Assembly (NCBI RefSeq): GCF_000150275.1
Contig: NW_002060948.1
Coordinates: 1,924,251 to 1,988,250 of the forward strand
Length of the DNA stretch: 64,000 nt
Reading direction: 5' to 3'
From: Trichoplax adhaerens
Taxonomy: Eukaryota > Placozoa > Uniplacotomia > Trichoplacea > Trichoplacidae
The notes below the pieces were generated by a model. That model was given only the letters and a program-made list of their open reading frames with translations, ran no database searches and was not told the DNA's origin. Position numbers and translations under genes: made by a program. The stretch's first letter is position 1; the number at the start of each line of letters is the position of its first letter. Positions 51,734 to 64,000 of the stretch are shown here, piece by piece.

Positions 51734-54700
51734 TTTACGCCGATATGTAAATCCATGGTAATGAAGAAGAAATTGATAAATATTCTGATGAAATTAATTC
51801 TTGGCTACGACACAATTGTCGTACGGCTGTCATTTAGCTAAATGGAATATGTTTTATCGTATCTATTTGGTGCTTGCTAGCTATGCGAAAATGTAAATAT
51901 TATTAAGTAAAGCAGTCACATTAGGATGTAACCAGTACTAGAAGTGTTGAAAGAATCCAATGAAATCGTTCGGTAAACGCTTTCGAATCTAAATCGCGGA
52001 TTTGTGGTTTATTTCTGCGTCCCATAAGCGAAAATTACTGTATTTGAGTCCTGTAGATAGCTTTTATAAATTGCCTTATGTTAATGTGCTATCTTTATTA
52101 AGGCTTTACTTTGTAATTATATGAATTCTTATGATGTGTCAAAGATGTGTACGAGATACACTGATGAAATTATCTAGAACCAATTTTTGCCCCAATAATT
52201 TCAGCCTACATTTTTTAACTATAGAAATCATTGCTGATATTATCTCTTAATGTGTTGGTGATATCTTAGTTAAAACTGCAATGTCAGTTTTTCGTCTTGA
52301 TAAAAAAATGCCATGGTATCACGATATTGGTAGGCTTCAAATCGTTATTATCATAACATGATGACAATCGCAATTTTAGTAACCGATTAGATTAATAGAT
52401 TAATTGTTTTCGTCATGCAATGATTTATTTCCAGTACTTCATTTTTCTTCAGCCTTCGAATCAATGTGTCTATATGACGTACTGGTTTTATGATTGAAAG
52501 TCATTTGCATAACTTTGTTATTGTATAAGTCTATTACTGTTATAGTAATATTACAATTATACTTGCTAGAGCTTGGAAGTGTAGCTTTGTTTTCTTTCCG
52601 AAATTTAGTAGATTTTAAATTATGTTCAAAATTAGACTAAAATATTGTTTAACGAAAAATTATTGCCTAAAAATTGTAAGCGAAACAACCTTTTTGAGCT
52701 TCATTATAAATACAGCACTACTAATACTTTGCAGCTTGTTGACCGTGCTGGTTACAGATTAAAGAAGGCATTTCATCTACATTGCGTTATTCTGATCGAA
52801 CTGGGGCATATTTCCATAAATATGAAAGTCAATAGTTGTAAAATTAAAAAAATGTGTAGATCCCTCTTACTTTTAAAAGGCTGTCATGTGGACAAACCTA
52901 AATATCATTATAAAGAAGGTACTATAAGTCTCGGAATCATAATGATAAGATGCATGATTATTACCACTGGTCTACTTCACTTAGCTTGTGTAAGACGTAG
53001 AAGTCACTTTGAGCATGAAAGGTTAACTGGTAGTTAACAGTTGAGAAAGTAGAGCGAAATTTGTGGTCCATTCGAGATTATTTTAGGACTAGGAAGTGAG
53101 AAATCGGAACATTCGTTGTTAAAAATTTGAAATAGGTGGTAGTTACTAATATTATTGTACAGCCCATAGAGGTAAAAGAAAACTATGGTACAGCCCTTGA
53201 AATTGTAAGATCTTATTTACTTTCGGCAAGGGTATAATTGGGCTCATTCTGTAGTTTTATGAAAAAATTTCCTATACTACCGCAGCAAGTGATATGATTG
53301 TGTGTAGCCTGATCAGTAGTAATTCCTGCGACGCTTATATTGCATTTTTATAATTTTCCCTTCTTTCAAAATAACCCGACATGCTACCACACGGAAGGTA
53401 TAGTATAGCTGATACAAAGTATCTCACGCCGTATGGTATCTGCTGTACTGTGCCGTCATTACTTGATTGGCATTGTTTCTAATAATTAATTGATTGAAAT
53501 GTGTTTGATTTTGAACCTGAGTTATTTCACGCCCATTCTTAGTTGTTGACTAATAACTAGCAACATTTTTGGGGTAATTTACTTTACGACCATTTTACTG
53601 ACCTCGACAACATGATATCAACGTAATATATATAGTAAAGGTCCCCACCGCCTGTACTTAAAATTAACTCACGAGCATCCATGCAATTAAACTCTGCTCC
53701 ATACGGTACAGAAGACAGTACTGCATGATACCTGCCAATAAGCAATGTATTGAGTATATACTGTAGACTGTAGAGTAGAGTAGAGTAAAGGTCTGTGAGA
53801 ATGTTATGTCTCACTCCGAAATCCGATTAAAAAAATGTTTATCTCCAAAAATTGATCCGACTCCGAACGATAAACTGATACTTTCGGATATCGGATTTTT
53901 TCACAGACCTTTACCGAGTACAGTGCTGTACAGTATAGGATTTTTCTCTTTATTAATAACGGGCCACGCCATGCAGTAGAGTAGTAGTGCAGTACAGAGA
54001 GGTCAGAGGTAGCCGCAAAAATCAATTTTGTGAAAAGTCAACAAAGCATACAGTAGTTATGGAGTGTGGCGTTATTACTACTATACTATAACTGTACATA
54101 AGAATAATTATTACTTTAATGGCTAAACTCGCATACCATACCGTGCAAATGAGATTTCTGATAATACAATTAATGAATTCATTGATATTATACCAAGTAT
54201 ACTGTACAGTATTTGCTATACAGACATAACAATATCACTACGATAATGCTGTGTGGTCATTGCAGTATACAAGGACATAATACAGTATACTATAAGTTTA
54301 TGACTGTAATGGCTGCTATGTCTATCACAAAAACACCATTGTGTTACCTTAGCAACTAATACGGACGAACTTTGTGAAAAGCTCCATCATGCACGCTTCC
54401 AGAGACTGACATTGCAAAGTACAGTATACCGTTGTAGTTACTGTACGTATCTTTACGAATGTGAGTTTAACAGTAAATTAATGGGTTAGTGTTGCAATTT
54501 ATCTTAACACAAGAAAGTTTGTAAAATTGTCTACAACATGAGCTCTAGTGCAGACTAAGACTTGGTTTCGGCAAACCTACTGATTGTAAAGTTTGTGAAT
54601 ATCGACAGTAGTAAAGTGAATTCGATAGTCTGGTGTGAAATCGAAAATAGAGAGTACTTCAATTCCCCCCAAAAATGGCAAATATTCAATGAATACAGTA

Positions 54701-56300
54701 TGTGCTGAAATCTTTTATGTGGAATACGCAGTGCGGCACTACTGAAAGATGGAACACGTCAAAGATAGCCTATTTTGCAAACATTTGTGTATATCATATC
54801 CTAAATGTACTCTCAGGATATACTGTACAGTACTACTATACATAGCGTACATTAATTATACAGTACGCGAATGCGCGTGTTAACATTACTAAGCTGGCTT
54901 GTGATCTCTCGTAAGCATCGACGCAGATTTGTTGTTTACTCTGGAAATTACAACTATTCCATTGCATACAAACTCTTTTGGTACTGTATTACTGACTATT
55001 GTATCATGTACCGATTATACTTTGCAGATGGAGTACAATACGGTACGTCTACATTGGGTGGTCTTGTATTCATTTCTATTTTTTTATTTATTTACAGTAT
55101 TCCGCGTTTCAGTGAAATATGGCCATGTATTTATGATGTATGATTTTAAGAGCGAGCTCTACTTTTATGGAATGATCATTTACAGTGATCGGCAAAGTTA
55201 TACTGTACTGTATGACACCCAGTTTCACTAATTCATGACAATTGTGAAGAAAGCAAGCATCGAACGTAAAACTTGTAGGCTATTGCAATGTTGGTTACAC
55301 AATGGAAGAAAGGTTATTTTTATTGATTAATTTTTACCGCGGTTATTATGAAGAGATGATTTTAATAATTGTACAATGGATTACTCTGTTACTGATGTCT
55401 AGCGGGCCATATTACGATTTATAAAATTGAAAAGAGCTTTCCATCTCAATTTTGGAGTGACCTATCCACTTTGAAATGCATTCTACACTAATAATATAAC
55501 GTCTAATATAGGGATGATGAAAAAACGATCAAGCTGTGTACTACAATACGTGTGTCATTTGTCCATTTTATCACGTACCAATTAATGCACACGTACTGTA
55601 CAGTACGATCATTTCAAAATAAATAATATTGGCCATCGATGTGTAGTAGGCGTGTAGAGCACATTTCAGTGGTGGTTGGGTTACTGGTCTAGCATACTTT
55701 GTCTACCAAAGTGACAATATGAGAAGACAATAATAGCAGTTAAGAGCTTGTAGTTATTTGCGCGCAATTTGTGCCGTTATTATTTAAGTGCAGTTATGAA
55801 ATGAAAGAGAGAGGTCTAAATTTGCAATGAGTTTTTGTTCACGAAATCGAATAATTGTTTTCAAAGTATAAAGGAATATTGTCATGCTGTCCTTGACTCT
55901 ATAAAGTGTAACAGAATGAGCTTGTAGTCGCTGTTATGTACTCATTATTTCTACCGTAATTCTAATTTAGACAGTGTTACTCTATCCTCCAGTACAACAT
56001 GGAAAAGATAAGTCAACGGTATCCACGCTCTAGTCTATTGTTTCAAAAGGTTAATACAAACTATAAAGGTTGTAATGAGTTCATAATACTGCATACTGAG
56101 ACCGGCAAACAAGACGCCATAGGAGGATAATTATAATCCCCCCCCCAAAATGTGGACAATGCAAGACAACAAAGCTGATCGCGTCGTCTCCATCAGTCCT
56201 GGAGAGTGCAGTACTACAGTGAAGTCCTCAGCGAGTTTGCAAGCGGTTAAAAGCTCTGGCTATACTGTACAGTACAGTACAGTACAATACAATATACAGT

Positions 56301-57050
56301 CGTCAGTCTACAGTATTTGTACTGTATGAGTCCAGTATGCACTGTGTGTTATTACAGTACTGTATAGATGATTTGAATGACTTGCTAAAAATAGCTTTGA
56401 CGTCTGACTAGTCAGGCATTTCAGCCTTGGCAAGCGCACGTCGTACTGTACGTCGAGTTAGTATCGAGTGGCGTCAAGCATTAGCCTGACTGTTTGCCGG
56501 TCAGTTTACATACTTTTCATCGAGCAGTAGTGACGTCGTCTGTATTATCTACTCGATGGCTACAATACAGTACAATAGCCTCCTTTGTGACGTTCACATT
56601 GAAATGGCTGGGTGTACAGTACTGTACAGTACTGTACTGTACACTTGGCTTTGTTGGAGTACTGTACTGTACAGTACAGTCGTCAGTCTACAGTATTTAT
56701 ACTGTATGAGTCTAGTATGCACTGTGTGCTATTACTGTACTGTACTGTATGTTTCGACCATGGTTTGGACACCGGTAGGCCGGCCCCTATAGATGATTTG
56801 AATGACTTGCTAAAAATAGCTTTGACGTCTGACTAGTCAGGCATTTCAGCCTTGGCAAGCGCACGGCGTACGTCGAGTTAGTATCGAGAGTGGCGTCAAG
56901 TATTAGCCTGACTGGTTGCCGGTCAGTTTACATACTTTTCATCCAGCAGTAGTGACGTCGTCTGTATTATCTACTCGATGGCTACAATACAATAGCCTCC
57001 TTTGTGACGTTCCCATTGAAATGGTGTACTGTACACTTGGCTTTGTTGAG
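56301..57050. repeat. Two-copy direct repeat with a 380 bp period
   Basis: The segment from 'cgtcagtctacagtattt' at 56,301 is repeated at 56,681. Both copies share 'atagatgatttgaatgactt', 'gacgtctgactagtcaggca', 'catacttttcatc' and 'ctactcgatggctacaatac'. Differences cluster in the GTAC tracts, which have expanded or shrunk. The copies are nearly identical elsewhere, so the duplication is recent. Confidence 0.9.
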
Positions 57051-60000
57051 TAAGTCGTTACCACGTGATCAGCCCTACCCAATCGAGAAGGAGTTGGATG
57101 AGGACGCAAGCCTGGGCCATTTTGCTCAGACAGTCAGTCATAATACAGTGGTGCTTTTTTTTTTAGCACAATCATTTTTGGACGGTGAAAAAACAGTACA
57201 GTACATATACAGTTTGTCGAGGCGGACATTTTCAGCTCAATTTCTGTAATGTTGATGCAGTTTACTGAGGCCATCAAGGGAAGTGAAAGCCTGCCATTAC
57301 AGGTTAGATGATGTGTAACTTGATTCCTTGTGCAAATGTTGATGATCATGGTGAAGAGAGTATCCATTGATTGAGAAAAAGTGTAGTCGATGGATGATAG
57401 GTTATTATGGTATGCATATAAACTATTCCAAAGTAAGTGCCGTGTTGTCATGAGCATCTTGATTGATTTTAGCATGGAAAAAAAGACTTTCACTTAGGCT
57501 TGAATGGGTTATCCATACGTAGCCTACACGCTTTGGCTTAACCTAGTCGATCATACGGTTCGATTCGATAATGATCGAGTAGGATAGAATAGAAAATACA
57601 CCTTCCAAAACATCCATAGCATACGTACACATAACACAATCGTCAAGTCAACTGCCTGCCTCGATTGCTACATTCATCCTGCTTTCGCTACTTTTTTTTT
57701 TTTTTCATCAAAACTTTGCATACTCGGACAAGTAGACTTATACTACAGTCCATTCTCATGGATTGACTTACTTTTCCAAGGTGGAATTCAAAGAAATCAT
57801 CCATTTATCACTGGATAGATGCAATCATCCATTTTCGCTTTTTTTTTTGTTGCCTACAAGCGAGAATACTACTCTACAACGGCGACAACACTCTCAACTA
57901 CAATAAATCAACGGTTCTTCAGATATACACCACTATAGAAGGTACTGTCTACTGCATAGTACGTCCGTACTAGTCTATGCCATTCATTGACTTTTTTTTC
58001 ATAACATGGATTTTTTTCCTACCTTTTCGCTTCCTGCAATGGCGATCCATTCAATATTACTGCAAGAGTTGACTCCAAAGCAAATGAGGACCTCGTATTA
58101 GCATCCATTTCATACTATTTGATGTTGTATTAGTTTAATTTACTTTGGTGCTAGTCATTTTTTCCATTAAACGATGCAAGAATTGACACTGTAGGAGAGA
58201 GACAATCGTTGCTGTACGACTGAATGTTTAGAAATCAATTTTATTACCTAGTAAATCAACGTAACACGTTGAAGCTAATACTTTTTACCTTCTTTTTCAT
58301 GCTCAAAATTAAACTACATGAGACCAATAAGCATGGTTAGCTATTAAATTATCCTCTACTGTTATAATGTTACTATTGTACAAGCTGAAAAGTTGATTTG
58401 TCTTGTGTAACGAGTATAGAATTGATAAGGCTTACTAGGATCGCCATCTTGGCCAGTGTTTTCCCTTCCCCCGCTTGCTTTGCTTACAATAATTAAGGGA
58501 TCTCATGATCAAGTCACACGGTCTTGTACATTTGTTGTTGTAATAATTTCGATTGACTCAGTAGGCATACCCTTTGTAGCCCACTTCATACATACCCTTG
58601 TAGTGAGTGCTACTGTGAAAATTTCAATCTAAATAGTGGAATAGAGAAATTCAATTTTGGACCATACAACTTACGTCATTATTGTAAGATTCACTTTGCT
58701 AACGAGCTTAGCTAATAGTCATGATTTACAAAACTCAATCTTAGGTAGTGATAAAATTAAAGAAATCCACCATTGATCGGGCATTGTACTAGATCGGCTA
58801 TCGCTTCCAGAGCTAATTTACTCTACGTCCAATGCAGTTCACTAATAATTATATCCTATTCAGTGGAACTGCTATATCATGCTATCATTTCTTTATAAAG
58901 GCTGAGAAAGATACAAATACAGCCTTTTTTCCAAACGAATTTGAAAAGTTTGTACGTTAGAAACCAATCAGTAGACAGTACCAAAAATTACTCTTGTGCT
59001 TTATTTCAGATTTTTTCTACTGTAGGTAGCTAAATTGCCGACATGTCCAGTACAGTATGCAGCGCGTTATGAATAACTGGTCTCGATACTGTACAGTAGT
59101 TGTTTCTCTTTAGGCCATCATTTACTGCAAACAATTAGTTCCTTTATGATTCAAGTTACTTTACAATTCCTAAATTTAGTCATAGATATTGCAATTAAAG
59201 TCTTCCATGAGTACGTTTTAGTCATTGCTGTGATGAATACGATATAAAATACTGTATTCATCTCTAATTATACAGTACAATACTCATATCATACGGATAA
59301 TAACTTTGTAACTTAGTGATCAGCAACTATGCATCCAGTAATAGTGTTGTACACTGCAGTGTTGGTTGCAGTCTTGAATCAAAGAGGAACTTCCCTGAAA
59401 ATTTTATTCAAACTTTGGTCATTCCTGTAATAGCAAAGGCAACTTTTTGAGGAACTTGTGCTTCTACTGACTACTATATTTACTTTTGATCGATTCCAGC
59501 GTTACGCGTATAAAAAAAAAATAAACACTTTCATCGCAGGTCGGTAGCACATCACTTATTACACAGTACTCGTTTTATACGTTCAAATCTCAACTAGCAG
59601 TTAATAAGGGAATTGCTACATCATTTTCACCTGGTTGCGCTTATTGCAAAAGTCGTCTCAATTACATTTGATGTCATAGACAGTGATTGACGAAAGCTTG
59701 CCGGAGAAAAAGCTATTTCGCTCCAGCTTTCATCAACCAAATAAAGTTGAGTACCGAATCTGCTTTCTTTTCTTCTCCAACTCATATGTATTTGTTACAG
59801 TGTACAGTACTGTACTTTGTAGTGCATTTTATTGACGCAGTTTCTGCTTTCTGCAGCAGAACTGCATTGTTTATAAAGTTGTTGATGAAGCTTAGTTGGA
59901 TGATAGTTTTAGTGAGCGTTATTGAGCGTCCTAATCGACCAGTATGACTATTGGCTCTAGATGTATTGGGTATAAAAATCTTGCTAGATTACATTGAATT

Positions 60001-60644
60001 GAATTGTACTAAGGGGGAAGCGCATTCAACTATTGCTCTAGTGTTACCGATCGATTTTATTTATATTTACTCTATTGAATATTGAATACCGCTATTCTTT
60101 TCCATTTTGGCAATGCTATTACATCGCTATGAATTCAAATTTGACTTTTTCCTTGACCAAATTCGTCACCCTTTATTGTTTTTTTTGTCACATCCTGGCG
60201 CTTCATTAGTTTCGGTTACTAGGTATTACTTAATCGCAATATCGGTTGCATACTTTTGGAAATACGTAATGGCCCATGCACTTGTTAGACGTGTGATTCA
60301 TCATTTGTATGATATGCTCACCCACTCAGAGCTCATCTTTACATTACTGTAGGATAGCAGTTTTATATATTGTATAGTCGTTGGCTTAGGATTACACTTG
60401 ATCAATTTGGTTGCAATTTGGAAATGATGAGAGAATACTTTATACATGAAATTATCAACCATGATCGTCAATGAGTGGATATCTCGGAAGCAAGCGATTA
60501 CGATTGTTTCTGCAAGTGGTTGTATGTAACTGTAATTTAAAATTTGATTGCTACGCCAAGAATTCAATGCCACGGTTGTACATGTTTTTTTCTTTTCTCA
60601 ATGATGTTTATTTTGCGTTGGTTGCATTAGAAAAGAAATTGAAC

Positions 60645-63600
60645 ATGGCCTTAGCCAGTGCCAATGCAAGCACCAGCGCAAATGCCAGCGACAGCAATTT
60701 GCCTCGATTTGAGGCTTGCAATCCCAATTTAGAAAGAACAGAAAAAGACGTTATAGCTGCTAAGCAGCTAACTTCTCTTCGCCAAGGTATTGATCTCGTT
60801 CCAAGCCCAACTGATCATTCTATTCTTGATTCATTTGGATCCATTTTTGTCATCCTGTCTTCAAAGTTGCACAAGTATTATACTTATAGCATAACAGCCC
60901 GCTACTGAGCATGAATGGATTTGTTTATTGAGATGCATTTGACAGTTATTGACTGATGGGCAACCAATCATCCATGATGGACGTATATAAACAGTACCGG
61001 ACAGTTTATACTGTACACTGTACACTGTGCAGTCCAGTAGCGCAGGCTAGCGTCGACTACAGTGCGAAGTACTGTAGTGGGACTGGACTGAAGGACTGTG
61101 GACTTCAAGGATTGATTTGCAACAACAACTGTACCGGTCAGTCAGTACCTAGTCGAAGAAAGTGGACTCAGTGTAGACTAATAGCGTAGTTGCTGCCTCG
61201 GCCATTTTCGAACCTCGAATACTGGATGATGGGGAAAAAAATAATAACAGCTGGCCTAGTCTGTAGTTGGCTGGGCATCAGCAGGACCTACCGGTAGTAA
61301 CAATAGCATTACAGTATTGGCAATGACGACGCCGTAGAGGTATTGATCAAGGTGCCGAGAGATACTACTGTACTCTACTGTGTAGTGTATGAAGATAGAA
61401 GATGACAGACATAACAAACATTTTACCATACGGTTTTCACTTTGCAGCCCTTGATAACATCAACAAGGGCTGTCTGGCTTTTCCTTCTATGTCCTCTGTA
61501 CTGTAGGTGTTTGACAGTAGCGTTGCATCTTGCCTACCATCGAGTTAATCAATGGCATAGTATGCATTTTAGTGCACAATGGGCGCTTACAAGCGTAGGC
61601 AATCCATGTTGATTGATTTGCAACACTGTCACATGACTGGAAGATACATAGCATTAGCAATCATGGTACTCTTGGTAGAAAATGAAAGATTGATTTAGGC
61701 TGAAGAATACAGTATGTACAGTATATTGTTGATGCTAGTGCTGTAGTTTGATCAGTATTTCCATCTTGACTCCATACCAATTTGAAGAGTGTCGCATGAC
61801 TGTACGGATAGCAACGACTATGGTCATAGGCCATATCATGGACTGCAGAAAATTGAAGATTGCCATTACATGCGCTGAATAGTGTTATTATATTATTATT
61901 TATGCAAGTAGTTCCATCACTTCTTCCATCTTATACTGAATATGTCATACACTCTTTACATTGGTGCTCATTGGACAATCCATCATGCAAATTCATTTCA
62001 TGTCTTACTCAGCTATTCTCCAGCAACCTGGATTGATGAAAAATTATCTTACTGCCAATAGAATTTTAATGACAGTATACGCCTACAGTATGTATGCATC
62101 CAATTATTGTTAATAGCTAGTCAGTCAAGAAATCGTCACCGGAACTGACACAGGCCTACTAAACCCATTTCTACAATAAATACTTAATGAGATTTTTTTG
62201 ACATATCCCTATGAATGAAATCCTGGTAATCTAAAACGAAAATTATTCTATCGTATCATGGATGAAACGGTACTTAACTTTGATCATGTTCTAAATTATA
62301 GGAATAGAAGATAAGGACCATGCAATTTTAAACGATGATTTACAAATCATCACCCAAAATTCAACAATGTGGTCAGATTATCCACAATCTCATCATCCGG
62401 ATGAGATAGAAACGATTACTAAAGAAATCCAGGGTCCTCGCGAGACTGCAAATTACAATCCACAGTTACTTCGAAGAGGTAATTTATCAATTATGATTAG
62501 TACCCGTTTTACAGAATACATTGGCATCGTACAATTTCAATTAGTAATACTCAACATTTCTAAGTGATAATATTTAAATTGATGTTTCCTTTTTTAGCTG
62601 ACAGCAAAAAAAGCAGAAGAGAGAGAGCACCTAAATTTATACAGTCTGCAGTAGATAATTTTGCACCAGGTGAACAATTCGCCAGCTATTCTGCTAGAGG
62701 CCCTAAACCTCCATTCAATTTTAAGCATATCGATCCCACTGAATTACATCAATCAACTACGTCAGCGTCGGTTGGAAAGGACGACCTGCCACAAAACAAC
62801 TCAAAGCGTGAAAATAGTAATAGGACATTAACGGAGAATTCTGCTGACGTATCGGCTAAAAAGAGCACTGCTATGTATCCCGGTGACAATAAGCAGATTC
62901 TTCAAAATGCTAATCAAAGTGTTACAGGCCAGGATCATGTGTAAGTTACAGTACTCAACGTAACACCTTTAATAGCAATTGGCTCTCTCTTACTGGGGTA
63001 TATAGAGATGGTAGTCTCGTTGAGTTGCATTACGATCCCTTTTACACACATAGTATCATTGAAGCAGTTGGGTAACTTAAATATCCTGAGATCATTTATT
63101 GATTAATTTCAATTGAATAGGAATGGTCATAGCACGCGCCACCGGATCAAAAGACCGCACGACAATCAAAGTGACAAGACTTATGATGGTAAGCGTGCTA
63201 TTCGAAAATCAATGGAGAGCTATCGTCGAGATATGAAAGAAGCCGTTGATGTAAAATCATCTGAGCTTGGCGGTATCACTACTGATATTAAAAATAGATC
63301 AACCAATAGATCAACGGATAAATCATCCAGGAGTTATTCTTCTACAGGTAAAATTGACAAACAGTTCGATCCAGTTTCTGAACAAGCAACAATGTCACCA
63401 TCACGTGTTGAAAATTTGACTTCAACTGGATTATCATCATCAATGGCTGCTCCTACATCCTTTGGAGCTAGTACTTACTCATCTAGTCATGTTAATATAT
63501 TCACTAGCGTTGGCGGGTCTGCAGTTACGCCATCAATACCAATAATGGAGCATCCAAGCAGTTGCTTCAGAGACGAAACCATGAGAAATGTTGGTATTCC

Positions 63601-64000
63601 TCATGGTGCTAGTGAACGAGCCGTTGTTGAAGTAGCAGCCGGTTATCATGCAATTCCTGGTCCTATATATATAACCGGTCCATCAATCAGTAGCTACTCT
63701 ACTGGTTCTGCTTTTCCAAGTACTCTTACTACTAGTGGAGTACAAGCTTGGCCGCATGCTGTCGACGCATCTATGTATTACCCTATACAATTTCAGCGTC
63801 AACACCCAGTCGCAAATATGCCTCAATCAAGTGCAGAATCCCTTAGCGGGTCAGCTATACTTAGACGTTCAGTCAATAGTAACACCAGTACATCTGTCAG
63901 TAAAATATCTACTTGTACCGTATTATCAAGTGATACAAATTCTACTTCATCATCTCAAGTTGCGATTGTTACTACATCTGCGGGTGCTAGTCTCCCAGAT
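60645..64000 (+). CDS. Unrecognised Ser/Thr-rich, low-complexity protein (3' end beyond window)
   Basis: Exons 60645-60786, 62302-62478, 62598-62940 and 63121-64000 are joined by phases 1, 1 and 2 and stay open to the right edge, giving 514 codons so far. The chosen ATG opens an Ala/Ser-rich start (ALASANASTSANAS), then LPRFEACNPNLERTEKDVI. The second exon has NSTMWSDYPQSHHPDEIE. The third begins KKSRRERAPKFIQSAVDNF, a basic then hydrophobic stretch with GPKPPFNF. The fourth is long, Ser/Thr-rich and probably disordered, with IKRPHD, SYRRDM and GPIYITGPS. I recognise no domain. Composition suggests a nuclear or RNA-granule scaffold, but that is a guess. No stop appears in the 880 bp of the last exon, which is strong support for coding. 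Confidence 0.7.

Larger units (their letters stand above)
51648..60644. other. Nine-kilobase stretch without a convincing gene
   Basis: Beyond the 3' flank of PPP2R5, nothing here has splice-consistent coding structure. The longest frame (130 codons ending at 53,037) has no recognisable motif. Features seen are scattered GTAC palindromes (for example 54,200, 54,830, 56,265-56,290, 56,610-56,760), a duplicated segment at 56.30-57.05 kb, C-runs near 54,666 and 56,141, and T-runs near 57,151, 57,693 and 57,839. Confidence 0.5.

Noticed and set aside
52645-53037. Open frame of 130 codons after PPP2R5
   Set aside because: It starts with a non-ATG codon, has no motif, no splice partners and no composition unlike the surrounding DNA; compatible with chance.
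57004-57249. Open frame with IEKELDEDASLGHFAQTV, which looks protein-like
   Set aside because: Its first part is the end of the 380 bp duplication and the last part runs through a T-homopolymer; no splice-consistent neighbours were found.
63600-63840. GPIYITG and YYPIQFQ in the right-edge gene recall CASC3/Barentsz
   Set aside because: The SELOR region that defines CASC3 is not visible in any earlier exon, and short Pro/Gly/Tyr words are common in disordered proteins.

Overview
This window is eukaryotic and animal. It is AT-rich and contains spliced genes with GT-AG introns, mostly 50-500 bp with some longer. It encodes animal signalling and nuclear proteins: two Jagged-type Notch ligands, a CCDC82-like protein, TTC14, and the B56 subunit of PP2A. 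Gene style and divergence of the ligands suggest a non-bilaterian animal. A placozoan or sponge is my guess; the sequence does not prove it. All exon models were built by hand from splice sites, reading phase and remembered protein families.

Layout. (1) Positions 1-11,037, minus strand: a Jagged/Serrate-type transmembrane protein, open at the left edge. It has a signal peptide, an MNNL-like domain, a stub where the DSL domain should be, about 21 EGF repeats, a VWC module, a Jagged-type juxtamembrane region and a membrane helix. (2) Positions 11,038-17,530: no gene seen. (3) Positions 17.5-25.2 kb, plus strand: a second, short Jagged-type gene. Its secure part (22,232-25,183) is one EGF, VWC, juxtamembrane region, helix and a tail of about 290 residues. 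Its 5' exons are tentative, and two minisatellite arrays lie between the two parts. (4) 31,961-26,471, minus strand: CCDC82-like gene. (5) 38,844-34,165, minus strand: TTC14-like gene, with a 4 x 160 bp array in intron 1. (6) 42,968-51,647, plus strand: PP2A B56 regulatory subunit; the first exon was not found. (7) 51.6-60.6 kb: no convincing gene. (8) 60,645-64,000, plus strand: 5' part of an unrecognised Ser/Thr-rich protein, open at the right edge.

The right half (from about 30.6 kb) is peppered with short palindromic TACTGTAC/GTACAGTA tracts and local duplications. These are nearly absent from the left 26 kb.

The most interesting feature is the divergent pair of Jagged-type genes. In both, the VWC and juxtamembrane parts are clearly Jagged, but the receptor-binding DSL module is reduced or missing. 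In the larger gene, the EGF pair that normally follows DSL sits after seven other EGF exons. A search with a DSL profile alone would probably miss both genes.
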